NCBI GenBank assembly: GCA_943788825.1
Contig: CALSRT010000009.1
Coordinates: 62,001-126,000, forward strand
Origin: UBA4582 sp002389265
GTDB taxonomy: Bacteria; Pseudomonadota; Gammaproteobacteria; Pseudomonadales; Azotimanducaceae
Direction of reading: 5' to 3'
Length of the DNA stretch: 64,000 bases
This document shows, one piece after another, positions 8,377 to 16,907 of this stretch. Positions within the stretch are counted from its first letter, which is position 1; each line of letters begins with the position of its first letter. The position numbers and the translations under genes were made by a program. The notes under the pieces were generated by a model, which saw only the letters and a list, made by a program, of their open reading frames with translations, was not told the DNA's origin and made no database searches.

Positions 8377-9536
8377 TGAATTTCGACCTGACGGACGACC
8401 AGCAGGCGTATCAGCAGGCGGCGCGAACCTTTTCTGATAAGGCGTTGGCGCCGCATGCCGCGGCCTGGGACGAAGGCAAAATCTTCCCTAAGGACGTTAT
8501 TGCAGGGGCTGGCGAGCAAGGCTTTTGTGGCCTGTATTGCCCGGCAGATGCTGGTGGCATGGGCCTGAGTCGGCTGGATTCATCGATCATTCTTGAACAG
8601 CTGGCGATGGGCTGCACCTCAACCACGGCGTTTATCTCGATCCATAATATGGCGACCTGGATGATTGCCGAGTATGGCAGCGAGCAAACCGTCGATCAGT
8701 TTTGCCCCGATCTCATCAGTGGCGACCAGCTTGCCAGCTATTGCCTAACCGAAGCTGGTGCTGGTTCTGATGCGGGTTCCTTGCGGACTCGAGCAGAGTT
8801 AGTAGGCGATCACTACGTGGTTAACGGTTCGAAAATGTTTATTTCTGGAGCGGGCCAGACCGATGTACTGGTGGTGATGGTCAGAACAGCGGATACCGGC
8901 TCGCGTGGTATTAGTACCTTGGTCATACCGGCCGACTCACCGGGCATCAGTTTCGGCTCAAATTTGGAGAAAATGGGTTGGCATAGCCAACCGACTCGAG
9001 AGATCAATTTTGATCAGGTGCGCGTGCCTGTGGCGAACCGGCTCGGTAAGGAAGGTGAGGGTTTTAAAATCGCCATGAAGGGCCTGGATGGCGGGCGTAT
9101 TAATATCGCCGCCTGTTCTATTGGTACGGCGCAAGCGGCCATAAATCGCAGCCAGGTCTATATGTTAGATCGCCAGCAATTCGGCGCGCCCCTGGCAAGT
9201 TTTCAGGCGCTACAATTTAAATTGGCCGATATGGTGACTGAACTCGTCGCTGCCCGCCAAATGGTTCGACTCGCAGCCTTTAAGGTTGATCAGGGCGATC
9301 ATCAGGCCAGCGTCTATTCTGCCATGGCGAAGCGGTTCGCCACGGATGTGGGGTTTGAGGTTTGTAATCAGGCGCTGCAGATCCATGGTGGCTACGGTTA
9401 CATGCAAGAGTACCCGCTGGAACGTTATTTACGCGATACTCGGGTGCACCAGATTCTGGAAGGCACCAATGAAATCATGCGGTTGATTGTCTCCAGGCAT
9501 CTACTGACCCAGGCCGATATCGAGATCATTCAATAG
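8376..9536 (+). CDS. Acyl-CoA dehydrogenase, probably isobutyryl-CoA dehydrogenase
   Basis: A 386-residue, full-length acyl-CoA dehydrogenase. It shows YCLTEAGAGSDAGSLRT (first flavin and substrate signature), HGGYGYMQEYPLERYLRDTR (second), and the catalytic Glu in the ILEGTNEIMR motif. By its place between mmsA and enoyl-CoA hydratase it most likely oxidises isobutyryl-CoA to methacrylyl-CoA in valine degradation (ACAD8-like). Its start overlaps the mmsA stop (TAATG), which implies translational coupling. Specificity for short branched substrates is inferred from context, not read from the sequence. Confidence 0.93.
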   Translation: MNFDLTDDQQAYQQAARTFSDKALAPHAAAWDEGKIFPKDVIAGAGEQGFCGLYCPADAGGMGLSRLDSSIILEQLAMGCTSTTAFISIHNMATWMIAEYGSEQTVDQFCPDLISGDQLASYCLTEAGAGSDAGSLRTRAELVGDHYVVNGSKMFISGAGQTDVLVVMVRTADTGSRGISTLVIPADSPGISFGSNLEKMGWHSQPTREINFDQVRVPVANRLGKEGEGFKIAMKGLDGGRINIAACSIGTAQAAINRSQVYMLDRQQFGAPLASFQALQFKLADMVTELVAARQMVRLAAFKVDQGDHQASVYSAMAKRFATDVGFEVCNQALQIHGGYGYMQEYPLERYLRDTRVHQILEGTNEIMRLIVSRHLLTQADIEIIQ

Positions 9537-9598
9537 TCAAAAATTTAATTATCGCCTGCCAATCGACTGCGGCAGCGATCTACCTAAAGGACATGCTC

Positions 9599-10375
9599 AT
9601 GACCGAAAAGCTGTTGCTAGAGATTAAAGACCACACTGCCATCATCACCATCAATAATCCCGCCGCCAATACCTGGGATGCTGAGAATCTCACTGCGTTA
9701 CGGGATAGGGTAGTTGAATTGAACGCCAATGATGAGATCTATTCGCTGGTGATCACTGGTCAAGGGGAAAAGTTCTTTTCTGCCGGGGCTGACCTAAAAA
9801 TGTTTGCCTCTGGTGATAAGCAGGTGGCGCGGGACCTGGCGGAAAAATTCGGCGCCGCTTTTGAAGCCCTGGCAAATTTCCGCGGTGTCTCTATCGCTGC
9901 GATCAATGGCTACGCCATGGGGGGTGGCCTTGAATGTGCCATGGCCTGTGATATCCGCATCGCCGAAACTCAGGCCGTGATGGCCCTGCCGGAAGCCACT
10001 GTGGGTTTGTTGCCGGCAGGGTTGGGCACGCAACACCTGGCTTGGTTGGTGGGTGAAGGCTGGGCAAAGCGCATGATTCTCTGCGGCGAGCGGGTGGACG
10101 CGGCAACCGCGGAACGTATTGGGTTAATCGAAGAAGTGGTTGCCAAAGGTGAAGCCCTGACTAGCGCCATGGCGCTGGCGGCCAAGGTGGAAGGTCAGAG
10201 CCCGACTAGCGTCAGCGCCTGCAAACGACTGATTCAGGCGGCGCGATCAGGCAACATCACCGATGCCTACCAGGCTGAGCGCGACGCCTTTGTGAACCTG
10301 TTTGATACTCAGGATCAGGCAGAAGGCGTCAATGCCTTCCTGCAGAAGCGTCAGCCACAATGGAAGAATGCCTAA
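9599..10375 (+). CDS. Enoyl-CoA hydratase, valine pathway
   Basis: A 258-residue crotonase-fold protein. The oxyanion-hole segments are FSAGADLKMF (about residues 62-71) and AINGYAMGGGLECAMACD, and an acidic residue follows in the PEATVGLLPAGLG loop. It probably hydrates methacrylyl-CoA to 3-hydroxyisobutyryl-CoA. The ATG used lies eight bases after AAAGG; another ATG two codons upstream is only two bases from it. A bulged hairpin with arms around ATCGC/GCGAT precedes the Shine-Dalgarno. Three bases separate its stop from the next gene. Confidence 0.93.
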   Translation: MTEKLLLEIKDHTAIITINNPAANTWDAENLTALRDRVVELNANDEIYSLVITGQGEKFFSAGADLKMFASGDKQVARDLAEKFGAAFEALANFRGVSIAAINGYAMGGGLECAMACDIRIAETQAVMALPEATVGLLPAGLGTQHLAWLVGEGWAKRMILCGERVDAATAERIGLIEEVVAKGEALTSAMALAAKVEGQSPTSVSACKRLIQAARSGNITDAYQAERDAFVNLFDTQDQAEGVNAFLQKRQPQWKNA

Positions 10376-10378
10376 ACT

Positions 10379-11510
10379 ATGACTGATGTCTTGTTATTTG
10401 AAACTGTGCCGGGCCAGCAAGGCAGTAAGCTGGGTCTGGTGACGCTGAATGCGCCGGCGACATTGAATAGCCTGAGCCTCGAGATGATCGACTTGCTGAT
10501 GCCGCAGCTGATCGCCTGGCGTGAAGACGATGCTATCGCCATGGTCATATTCCAGAGCAGCAACGACAAGGCATTCTCCGCCGGTGGTGATATTCAGGCT
10601 TTGTATCAGTCCATGGTGGCGCATCCTGGTGGACCGAACCCTTATGCAGAAGCTTTTTTTGAGCGCGAGTATCGGCTTGATTACCTGATTCATACTTACC
10701 CAAAACCGACTTTGGTCTGGGCCCACGGCATTGTCATGGGGGGCGGTCTGGGCATCATGGGGGGCTGCAGTCATCGAATTGGCACGCAATCGACGAGATT
10801 AGCCTTGCCGGAAATCACCATCGGGCTATTCCCTGATGCCGGTGCCACCTGGTTTCTGAGTCAGATGCCGCGACACTGGGCTTACTTTATGGCCTGGACG
10901 GGTTGTCAGTTGAATGCCCAGGATGGCTTGGTAGTGGGCTTGATTGATCACCTGCTCGATTACGCTGAACAAGCGGCCATACTTGAATGTCTGACAAACG
11001 AAACCTGGAGCGCTGATGGTGAGGCGAACAAGCAGCGGCTGAGTCAGATTTTGCAAGATGCCGCAGGCGCCGCTTCCAAACTTTCCACCGAGTCAATTAG
11101 TTCCTCATGAAGCGAGAATTTTGGCAGTGATGGATCAGGTGTTGGCCAGTGAGAAGCCAGTATCGGCATTTTATGCTGCAGTGGATGACTTCGCTGACGA
11201 TAAATTTCTGGCTCGTGCTGCCAACGGTATCAAGCGCGGATCTCCGACCACGGCGCATATCATTCACGAGCAGCTCAAGCGGGCCGACGGCATGTCGCTG
11301 CAGCAGACCTTTGAACTTGAGCTGGTGATTGCCGTGCAATGCAGTCGCCATCCTGACTTTACAGAAGGGGTGAGGGCGCTGTTGATCGATAAGGACAACC
11401 AGCCCCAGTGGCGATTTGGCAGTGTTGATGCTGTCCCATCGGAGTGGCTGCAAGAGCACTTCACACCACCTTGGGATGTTAACCCATTGGCAGATATGTC
11501 AGATCGTTAA
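10379..11510 (+). pseudogene. 3-hydroxyisobutyryl-CoA hydrolase, interrupted by a +1 frameshift
   Basis: The gene should remove CoA from 3-hydroxyisobutyryl-CoA. It is split over two frames. The first (10379-11110) encodes the crotonase-like core with FSAGGDIQALY, IVMGGGLGIMGGCSHRI and PEITIGLFPDAGATWFLS, then ends in an unrelated tail (SKLSTESISSS). The second, one base later in phase and open from 11043 to 11510, encodes the family's C-terminal half (PLPNFPPSQL, then SPTTAHIIHEQLKRA). Joined with one base removed between about 11043 and 11085, the product is 376 residues, the usual family length. No standard slippery heptamer is visible. It may be a sequencing or assembly error or a recent mutation. 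If real, the valine pathway is broken here. Confidence 0.85.
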
Positions 11511-11536
11511 GTCTTGGTAGACAAGGAGTTTTTTGA

Positions 11537-12448
11537 ATGACAGATATTGGATTTATTGGTCTGGGTAACATGGGTGGACCCATGGCTGCGAATCTGCTGA
11601 AGGCGGGTTACAAGGTTAAAGTCTTTGATTTGGTGCCGGCGGCACTGGCGGAGCTTGAATCCCTCGGCGCGACAGCCTGCGAGAGTGCCGCAGAGGCCGT
11701 GCTTGATGTTGATGTCGTTGTTTCCATGCTGCCCGCTTCAGTGCACGTCGAGCGCCTCTATCTTGGCGATGGTATGAGCGACAAGGGTATTTTATCGCGT
11801 ATATCGCCTGCCACCCTCGTGATTGACTGCAGCACCATTGCCTCCGCGTCTGCGCAGAAGGTCTCTGCAGCCGCTGGCGAACGTGGCATCACCATGCTTG
11901 ACGCCCCCGTGTCAGGTGGCGTAGGCGGTGCTGTTGGCGGCACCTTAACCTTTATTGTGGGTGGTTCTGCCGCTGGGCTGGCAAGCGCTAGGCCCATTCT
12001 TGAGATCATGGGCAAGAATATTTTTCATGCCGGCGCTGCCGGTGCCGGTCAGGTCGCAAAAATTTGTAATAACATGCTGCTATCGGTCCTGATGACAGGC
12101 ACCGCCGAGGCGCTGCAGTTGGGCGTTGATAACGGTTTGGATCCTGCGGTTTTGTCCGAGATTATGCGCAAGAGCTCCGGCGGTAACTGGGCTTTGGAAG
12201 TTTATAATCCCTATCCGGGTGTCATGGATGGTGTGCCTGCCTCGAAAGACTATGCTGGTGGTTTTTTGGTGGATCTGATGATCAAGGACTTGGGTTTGGC
12301 GATGGAAGCTGCGCTGGCCAAGGGTTCAGCCACGCCCATGGGTTCGCTGGCGCGTAATCTTTACATTTCCCATGGCAAGGATGGCTTTGGTCGAAAGGAC
12401 TTTTCCAGCATACAAAGAGTTTTCCTGAAGGCCGCTAACGAAGATTAA
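11537..12448 (+). CDS. mmsB: 3-hydroxyisobutyrate dehydrogenase
   Basis: A 303-residue NAD-dependent beta-hydroxyacid dehydrogenase that oxidises 3-hydroxyisobutyrate to methylmalonate semialdehyde. The N-terminal Rossmann signature is IGFIGLGNMGGPMAANLL, the substrate loop is DAPVSGGVGGAVGGTL, and the catalytic Lys lies in GAGQVAKICNNMLL. A good AAGGAG precedes the ATG by nine bases. It is the last gene of the valine operon and makes the substrate of MmsA, the first gene's product. The family also includes tartronate semialdehyde reductases, but the context decides for mmsB. Confidence 0.95.
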   Translation: MTDIGFIGLGNMGGPMAANLLKAGYKVKVFDLVPAALAELESLGATACESAAEAVLDVDVVVSMLPASVHVERLYLGDGMSDKGILSRISPATLVIDCSTIASASAQKVSAAAGERGITMLDAPVSGGVGGAVGGTLTFIVGGSAAGLASARPILEIMGKNIFHAGAAGAGQVAKICNNMLLSVLMTGTAEALQLGVDNGLDPAVLSEIMRKSSGGNWALEVYNPYPGVMDGVPASKDYAGGFLVDLMIKDLGLAMEAALAKGSATPMGSLARNLYISHGKDGFGRKDFSSIQRVFLKAANED

Positions 12449-12499
12449 GGACTGGTGGGCAGAAGTTCTTCAATCAGCCGTAGAACCGACCTTAGCCAT

Positions 12500-12531
12500 G
12501 CTGGCGTTAGAGTACTTCACTTAACGCCAGC
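12500..12531. terminator. Hairpin between convergent mmsB and ygfZ
   Basis: GCTGGCGTTA (12500-12509) pairs perfectly with TAACGCCAGC (12522-12531) around a 12-base loop. The structure spans the stop codon of ygfZ on the minus strand and lies about 50 bases after mmsB on the plus strand. There is no proper T-tract on either side, so its role as a bidirectional terminator is only plausible. Confidence 0.5.
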
Positions 12532-13346
12532 TTTGCGCCGGTCTCAAGCTGGCCAGTGATTGAGTCATGGGGTTCGTTATCGCCTTGGTCAGCGGAAATT
12601 TGCACGACGGCCAGAAACTGCTGGCCAGCAACAGCGACGACTTGGCCGAGTTGGCCGCCAGTGGCAGATAAAATTGGAGTGCCAGGCACAACCGGCGTGT
12701 CGCTCTGGCCTCGGTGCAGTCGACGTTTGAGTACACCCCGGTACTGCATTCGCGCAACAATCTCCTGGCCAAGGTAGCAACCCTTGGTAAAGCTGATCCC
12801 GCCAAAGCGCTGTAGATTAAGCATCTGTGGAATTAACGCTTCGCTAGTGGCCTCTTCAAGCCAGACATAGCCCTCATTGAGCTCGGCGAGTTGCCACTCG
12901 GCATAACGCTTTGGATCGTCACACGTTGCAACGTTCGGCTGGCACCAGTGTTCGTAGCGTGGTCCGACAGTCGAGACCTGGATCGTGATGCAGTCGCTGG
13001 TCGGTTGCGTGGTAGCGGCAGCCAATGGGCCGATACTGCCATGGCAATGATAGATAGCGGACTCGTCTTTGAGCGTGGCCTTGGAGAAGACAATATACTT
13101 TTTCAGGAACGTCATGGTGGGCTCAATCAAGGACACGTGCATTCGCAGCAGGAATCCTTGTTCGATGGCGACGATCCGGTAGTTCGTCAGCATTCGACCC
13201 TGAATGTTACAGGTCGCGCCAATACCATGGCCGCCGGGTTTCAGAAGCTCGAGATCACAGGTGGTATAGCCCTGAAGAAATTTCAGGGCATCACGGCCGG
13301 TGATCGACAGGAAACCAAAGTCAGGGAGTTGGATGACATCATTCAT
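12507..13346 (-). CDS. ygfZ: YgfZ/GcvT-domain folate-binding protein, iron-sulfur cluster maintenance
   Basis: A 279-residue protein related to the aminomethyltransferase GcvT. YgfZ proteins bind folate and help assemble or repair certain Fe-S enzymes. The diagnostic motif K-G-C-Y-x-G-Q-E is present (FTKGCYLGQEIVARM), and the N-terminal GRDALKFLQGYTTCD is typical. The start is the ATG giving MNDVIQLPDFGFL; the longer frame adds 16 residues without support. It is divergent from sdhE and ygfX, a neighbour arrangement common in gammaproteobacteria and consistent with a link to Fe-S and flavin enzyme maturation. Confidence 0.93.
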   Translation of the reverse strand: MNDVIQLPDFGFLSITGRDALKFLQGYTTCDLELLKPGGHGIGATCNIQGRMLTNYRIVAIEQGFLLRMHVSLIEPTMTFLKKYIVFSKATLKDESAIYHCHGSIGPLAAATTQPTSDCITIQVSTVGPRYEHWCQPNVATCDDPKRYAEWQLAELNEGYVWLEEATSEALIPQMLNLQRFGGISFTKGCYLGQEIVARMQYRGVLKRRLHRGQSDTPVVPGTPILSATGGQLGQVVAVAGQQFLAVVQISADQGDNEPHDSITGQLETGAKLALSEVL

Positions 13347-13418
13347 AGTATCTATTCTACATCTCGGTCGAGCGGAAGCGGTATAATTTTCCAACTATCA
13401 TTTTGAAATAGAAACGAC

Positions 13419-13676
13419 ATGACTGAAAATTTGGAACTTAACCGCATGCGCTGGCGCTGTCGGCGCGGCTTGCTCGAGCTTGATTTGCTGTTGGGCCCCT
13501 TCTTTGAAGCGATGTATTTGACCCTGGATGCTGACCAACAGCTCAATTTTCAGCGCTTGCTGGAACAGGAGGACCCAGATTTGCTTGAGTGGTTTAGTCA
13601 AAAGTCGAGATCTACAGACCCCGGTATGGCAGCACTGGTGGATTTGATGTTGAAACGGGTGCAACCGCCCAGCTAG
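13419..13676 (+). CDS. sdhE: Succinate dehydrogenase flavinylation factor SdhE
   Basis: An 85-residue all-helical protein that promotes covalent FAD attachment to succinate dehydrogenase and fumarate reductase. The family motif R-G-x-x-E is visible near the N-terminus (CRRGLLELDLLLG), followed by LLEQEDPDLLEWF, also typical. The length matches E. coli SdhE (88 residues). It starts 72 bases from the divergent ygfZ and lies upstream of a YgfX-like membrane gene. In E. coli SdhE was once described with YgfX as an antitoxin/toxin pair, but flavinylation is the better-supported role. Confidence 0.93.
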   Translation: MTENLELNRMRWRCRRGLLELDLLLGPFFEAMYLTLDADQQLNFQRLLEQEDPDLLEWFSQKSRSTDPGMAALVDLMLKRVQPPS

Positions 13677-13800
13677 CATTGCTGTGATAGTGGTGAGGCC
13701 AATTCGATAGTTAAGCCCAGCCGAAATGGCCAGCGCGGTGGAAGCTAGGGCCTGTTTTGAAGTTTACGTCAATCGGACATTTTGTCGCAGGACTAACGAG

Positions 13801-14250
13801 ATGATCTCGCCACTAGTGACCCAGCAACTTAGTCTGCGGCTCCAAGCGTCCGCCATCTACTGTTTGTTGGTGACCTTATTACATGGGGCCGCAGGCTTTG
13901 GGCTTTGGCTGCTGGGGCTGCCCGACTACTGGTCTGCGGCCATTGGCTTTGTGCTCCTTACGTCTTGGTTGGCGGCCTTGCTGCGGGATGGATTGCGGCG
14001 TGGCCCGGGTGCAATCACGGGCCTGAAGCTACAAGCTGGCGTTTGGTCTTTATGTACGCGGCAAGGCGGTGAGGTTGTGGTTACCCTGTTGGCGAGTCAA
14101 GTGCTGATGAGTTGGCTGGTCGTGATACGCTTCGAAGCCTTTGACGGCCAACGAATGGCTGTGGCTCTGTTGCCGGATAGTCTCCCCCCACAGCGTTTTC
14201 GACATGTCAGGGCTTTATTGCGGCTTGGGTTGGCTAATCGCGCTGATTAG
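13801..14250 (+). CDS. ygfX: YgfX-like small membrane protein
   Basis: About 149 residues from the ATG giving MISPLVTQQLSLRLQ; an AGGA lies just upstream. The longer frame from 13726 adds 25 residues without a clear ribosome site. Two hydrophobic segments lie near the N-terminus (ASAIYCLLVTLLHGAAGFGL and WSAAIGFVLLTSWLAALL), followed by a soluble beta-rich tail ending in RFRHVRALLRLGL, which resembles the YgfX/CptA C-terminus. The position directly after sdhE and before convergent nadB is the usual ygfX position. Sequence identity alone is weak. The stop overlaps the nadB stop by two bases on the other strand. Confidence 0.72.
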   Translation: MISPLVTQQLSLRLQASAIYCLLVTLLHGAAGFGLWLLGLPDYWSAAIGFVLLTSWLAALLRDGLRRGPGAITGLKLQAGVWSLCTRQGGEVVVTLLASQVLMSWLVVIRFEAFDGQRMAVALLPDSLPPQRFRHVRALLRLGLANRAD

Positions 14251-15854
14251 CCATAGTTGAAGGGCGTCAGGATGGTGTCTTGGGCCGTCGGTAGCAAATT
14301 GGGGTAGTCCAGGGTGTAATGTAATCCGCGACTTTCATGACGTCGAATAGCTGACTGAATGATCAATTCAGCGACCGTAATCAGATTACGCAGCTCGAGT
14401 AAATCATTGGTAATCTTGTAATTGCTGTAATATTCGCCGACCTCTTGAGACAACAGGCGGGTTCGTCGCCGGGCCCGCTGCAGCCGTTTATTGGTGCGGA
14501 CGATGCCCACGTAGTCCCACATAAATCGTCTGAGTTCATCCCAATTGTGCGATATGACCACATCCTCGTCAGAGTCAGTAACCTGAGATTCATCCCAATC
14601 CGGTATCTCGATATGAGGCATAGGTGATTGCGGCTGCTGTTGAATATGTTGGGCCGCCGCCGTGGCAAACACCATACATTCCAGTAAAGAGTTGCTCGCC
14701 ATTCGGTTTGCGCCGTGTAGGCCGGTGAAACTTGATTCGCCAATCGCGTATAAATTGGGGATGTCAGTCGCGCCGTTGATGTCGGTAGTGATGCCACCGC
14801 AAGTATAATGCGCGGCAGGCACCACAGGGATCGGCGACTGCGTGATGTCTATTCCCAGCTCCAGACAGCGAGCGTAGATAGTCGGAAAATGGCTGGTAAT
14901 AAAGTCTTTGTCCTTGTGGCTGATATCCAGATACACACAGTCACAACCCAGGCGTTTCATTTCGTGGTCTATGGCTCTGGCGACAATGTCCCGCGGGGCC
15001 AATTCCCCGCGTTCATCGAAATGTTTCATAAATGGTGTCCCGTCGGGTAACACCAGACGCGCACCCTCGCCGCGTAAGGCCTCACTGATCAGAAAAGATT
15101 TAGCGTCAGGGTGGTAAAGGCAGGTAGGGTGGAATTGGTTAAATTCCATGTTGCCCACCCGGCAGCCGGCCCGCCAGGCCATGGCTATGCCGTCGCCGGA
15201 GGCGGTATCCGGATTGCTGGTATAAAGGTAGACCTTGCTCGCGCCACCAGTGGCTAGGACGACGTAACGGGCTTTAAACAGCTCCACTTCCTGGGTCGCC
15301 AGATTCAGGGCGTAGGCGCCAAGACAGCGTTTGCCGGACTGGCCCAATTCATCTTCAGTGATCAGGTCCACTGCGGCATAGCGTTCAAATAGACTAACAT
15401 TCTCCCGTTGCAGCAGATGCTGGGCCAGCGTGCTGCCGATTTCTCGACCGGTAGCATCAGCGGCATGGATAACCCGTCGGTGGCTGTGACCGCCTTCCTG
15501 TGTGAGATGAAACTCCTGACGCCCGTTTGCCTGAGTTTCAACATCGAATTTGACGCCCAGGTCTACCAGCCACTCGATCACAGACGGGCTCTGTTCTACC
15601 GTATATTTGACCACATCGTGGTGACAGAGCCCGGCACCAGCGACGAGAGTATCCTGAATGTGCGAGTCAGTACTGTCGTATTCGTCCAGTACCGCGGCAA
15701 CCCCGCCTTGGGCATAGTAGGTAGACCCCTCGCTGCTGACATCTTTGCAAAGCATTGCAACTTGGAAGTCGGCGCTGAGTTTCAGTGCCAATGTCATGCC
15801 CGCAGCACCGCTGCCAATAATGAGTACGTCGTGTTGGTATGATTTTGTGCTCAA
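14247..15854 (-). CDS. nadB: L-aspartate oxidase
   Basis: A 535-residue flavoprotein that oxidises L-aspartate to iminoaspartate, the first step of NAD synthesis from aspartate. It has the FAD motif IIGSGAAGMTLAL, YYAQGGVAAVLDEYDS (active-site region), and ALRGEGARLVLPDGTPFM. HYTCGGITTDINGATDIPNL is the conserved family segment. No ATG exists near the N-terminus. The start chosen is a TTG at 15852-15854, nine bases after AGAAGG, giving STKSYQHDVLIIG as in pseudomonad NadB; a TTG 22 codons upstream is the alternative. It is divergent from rpoE. Confidence 0.95.
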   Translation of the reverse strand: MSTKSYQHDVLIIGSGAAGMTLALKLSADFQVAMLCKDVSSEGSTYYAQGGVAAVLDEYDSTDSHIQDTLVAGAGLCHHDVVKYTVEQSPSVIEWLVDLGVKFDVETQANGRQEFHLTQEGGHSHRRVIHAADATGREIGSTLAQHLLQRENVSLFERYAAVDLITEDELGQSGKRCLGAYALNLATQEVELFKARYVVLATGGASKVYLYTSNPDTASGDGIAMAWRAGCRVGNMEFNQFHPTCLYHPDAKSFLISEALRGEGARLVLPDGTPFMKHFDERGELAPRDIVARAIDHEMKRLGCDCVYLDISHKDKDFITSHFPTIYARCLELGIDITQSPIPVVPAAHYTCGGITTDINGATDIPNLYAIGESSFTGLHGANRMASNSLLECMVFATAAAQHIQQQPQSPMPHIEIPDWDESQVTDSDEDVVISHNWDELRRFMWDYVGIVRTNKRLQRARRRTRLLSQEVGEYYSNYKITNDLLELRNLITVAELIIQSAIRRHESRGLHYTLDYPNLLPTAQDTILTPFNYG

Positions 15855-16037
15855 GTTTTCGGGCCTTCTAAAAGCAAGATTGGGAAGCGAAATGGGAGTC
15901 TCGCACCGACTGAACCGCAAGATTACCCAATGACTTGAACAAAAGCATAATTTTTATCACTTTAGGACACTCCGATGCTCGTTGCTGGTATTATTTGCGC
16001 GATAAAATAAAATTTTTAACGTTCTTGCCTGGCTCAC

Positions 16038-16065
16038 GAACTTATACTTACAAACAGTGTCTATG
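16038..16065 (+). promoter_or_regulatory. Sigma-E-type promoter upstream of rpoE
   Basis: GAACTT (16038-16043), a 16-base spacer, then TCTAT (16060-16064). The sigma-E/AlgU consensus is GAACTT, 16 or 17 bases, TCTGA. The -35 is exact and the -10 matches at three or four positions. It lies about 50 bases before the rpoE start, where an autoregulatory promoter is expected from other gammaproteobacteria. Confidence 0.72.
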
Positions 16066-16116
16066 AGTTTAAGAATTTGACCGGCAGTTCAATTTAACGC
16101 GGTTACGGGAGTGCCG

Positions 16117-16692
16117 GTGAAATTTCAAGGGGAGACAGATCGCCAATTGGTCGAGCGCGTGCAGCGCGGGGACAAGAGTGCCTACGATCTATTGGTGCTC
16201 AAGTACCAGCATCGTATTGTCAGTCTGGTGAGCCGCTATATGCGGGACCAAGACGAGGTGCTTGACGTGACTCAGGAGGCGTTTATTAAGGCTTACCGGG
16301 CTCTCCCTGGTTTCCGTGGGGACAGTGCGTTTTATACTTGGCTCTATCGGATTGCGATTAATACGGCGAAAAACTATCTGGTGTCCCGCTCCAGACGGCC
16401 GCCAGATTCAGATATTGACGTGGATCAGGGCGATTATCAGGGCGAGACGCTGGCGTTAAGTGACATTGAGAGCCCTGAAAATCGGCTGGAGGGTGATCAG
16501 CTCGAAGCGGTTGTTTACAAGGCGATTGACGATTTACCCGAAGAATTGAAAGTCGCTGTAACTTTACGGGAGTTTGACGGTCTGAGTTACGAAGAAATTG
16601 CAGGGATCATGGAGTGTCCTGTGGGGACTGTCAGATCGAGAATATTCAGGGCCAGGGAGGCGATAGAGAAGAAAATCGCGGCGCTAGGTTAG
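16117..16692 (+). CDS. rpoE: RNA polymerase sigma factor RpoE/AlgU
   Basis: About 191 residues of an ECF sigma factor that directs envelope-stress transcription. Region 2 shows VERVQRGDKSAYDLLVLKYQ and DVTQEAFIKAYRALPGFRGD. The linker has FYTWLYRIAINTAKNYLVSR. Region 4 has LREFDGLSYEEIAGIMECP and GTVRSRIFRAREAI. These are nearly the sequences of P. aeruginosa AlgU. The start is a GTG five bases after GGGAG; a GTG two codons upstream overlaps that site. Downstream genes encode its anti-sigma factor (RseA), RseB, RseC and a periplasmic protease. A sigma-E-like promoter lies upstream. Confidence 0.97.
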   Translation: MKFQGETDRQLVERVQRGDKSAYDLLVLKYQHRIVSLVSRYMRDQDEVLDVTQEAFIKAYRALPGFRGDSAFYTWLYRIAINTAKNYLVSRSRRPPDSDIDVDQGDYQGETLALSDIESPENRLEGDQLEAVVYKAIDDLPEELKVAVTLREFDGLSYEEIAGIMECPVGTVRSRIFRAREAIEKKIAALG

Positions 16693-16736
16693 GCCGGCGC
16701 GCTACTAGCCAGATTTATGAGCAGATTTAACAGCAA

Positions 16737-16808
16737 ACAGCTTTATACAAAGACAGCTTTAGATATAAGACAGCTTTAGACAAAAGACAGCTTTAGACAT
16801 AAGACAGG
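16737..16808. repeat. 17-bp direct tandem repeat between rpoE and rseA
   Basis: AGACAGCTTT recurs at 16751, 16768 and 16785, exactly 17 bases apart, and a fourth partial copy (AGACAGG) starts at 16802. A related ACAGCTTTA is found at 16737, 16 bases out of step with the array. The array fills much of the 215-bp gap between the sigma factor and the anti-sigma factor. In most relatives that gap is short, so the repeat has lengthened the spacing within the operon. Confidence 0.9.
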
Positions 16809-16907
16809 CAGCAGTTAGTAACGTAATGATTAACGCGAACTGATTTGAAGATACCAGGCAGGCATGAAAAGCCTTCAATGGAAATGAGTGAGATCGAGAG
16901 GTTAAAC

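Noticed and set aside
11058..11510. The 150-codon frame after the hydrolase as a separate small gene
   Set aside because: It has no ribosome site, starts inside the upstream coding region, and matches the missing C-terminal half of the hydrolase family.
13419..14250. sdhE-ygfX as a toxin-antitoxin defence pair
   Set aside because: Although once described so in E. coli, SdhE is a flavinylation factor and the pair sits among housekeeping genes; there is no evidence for a defence role here.
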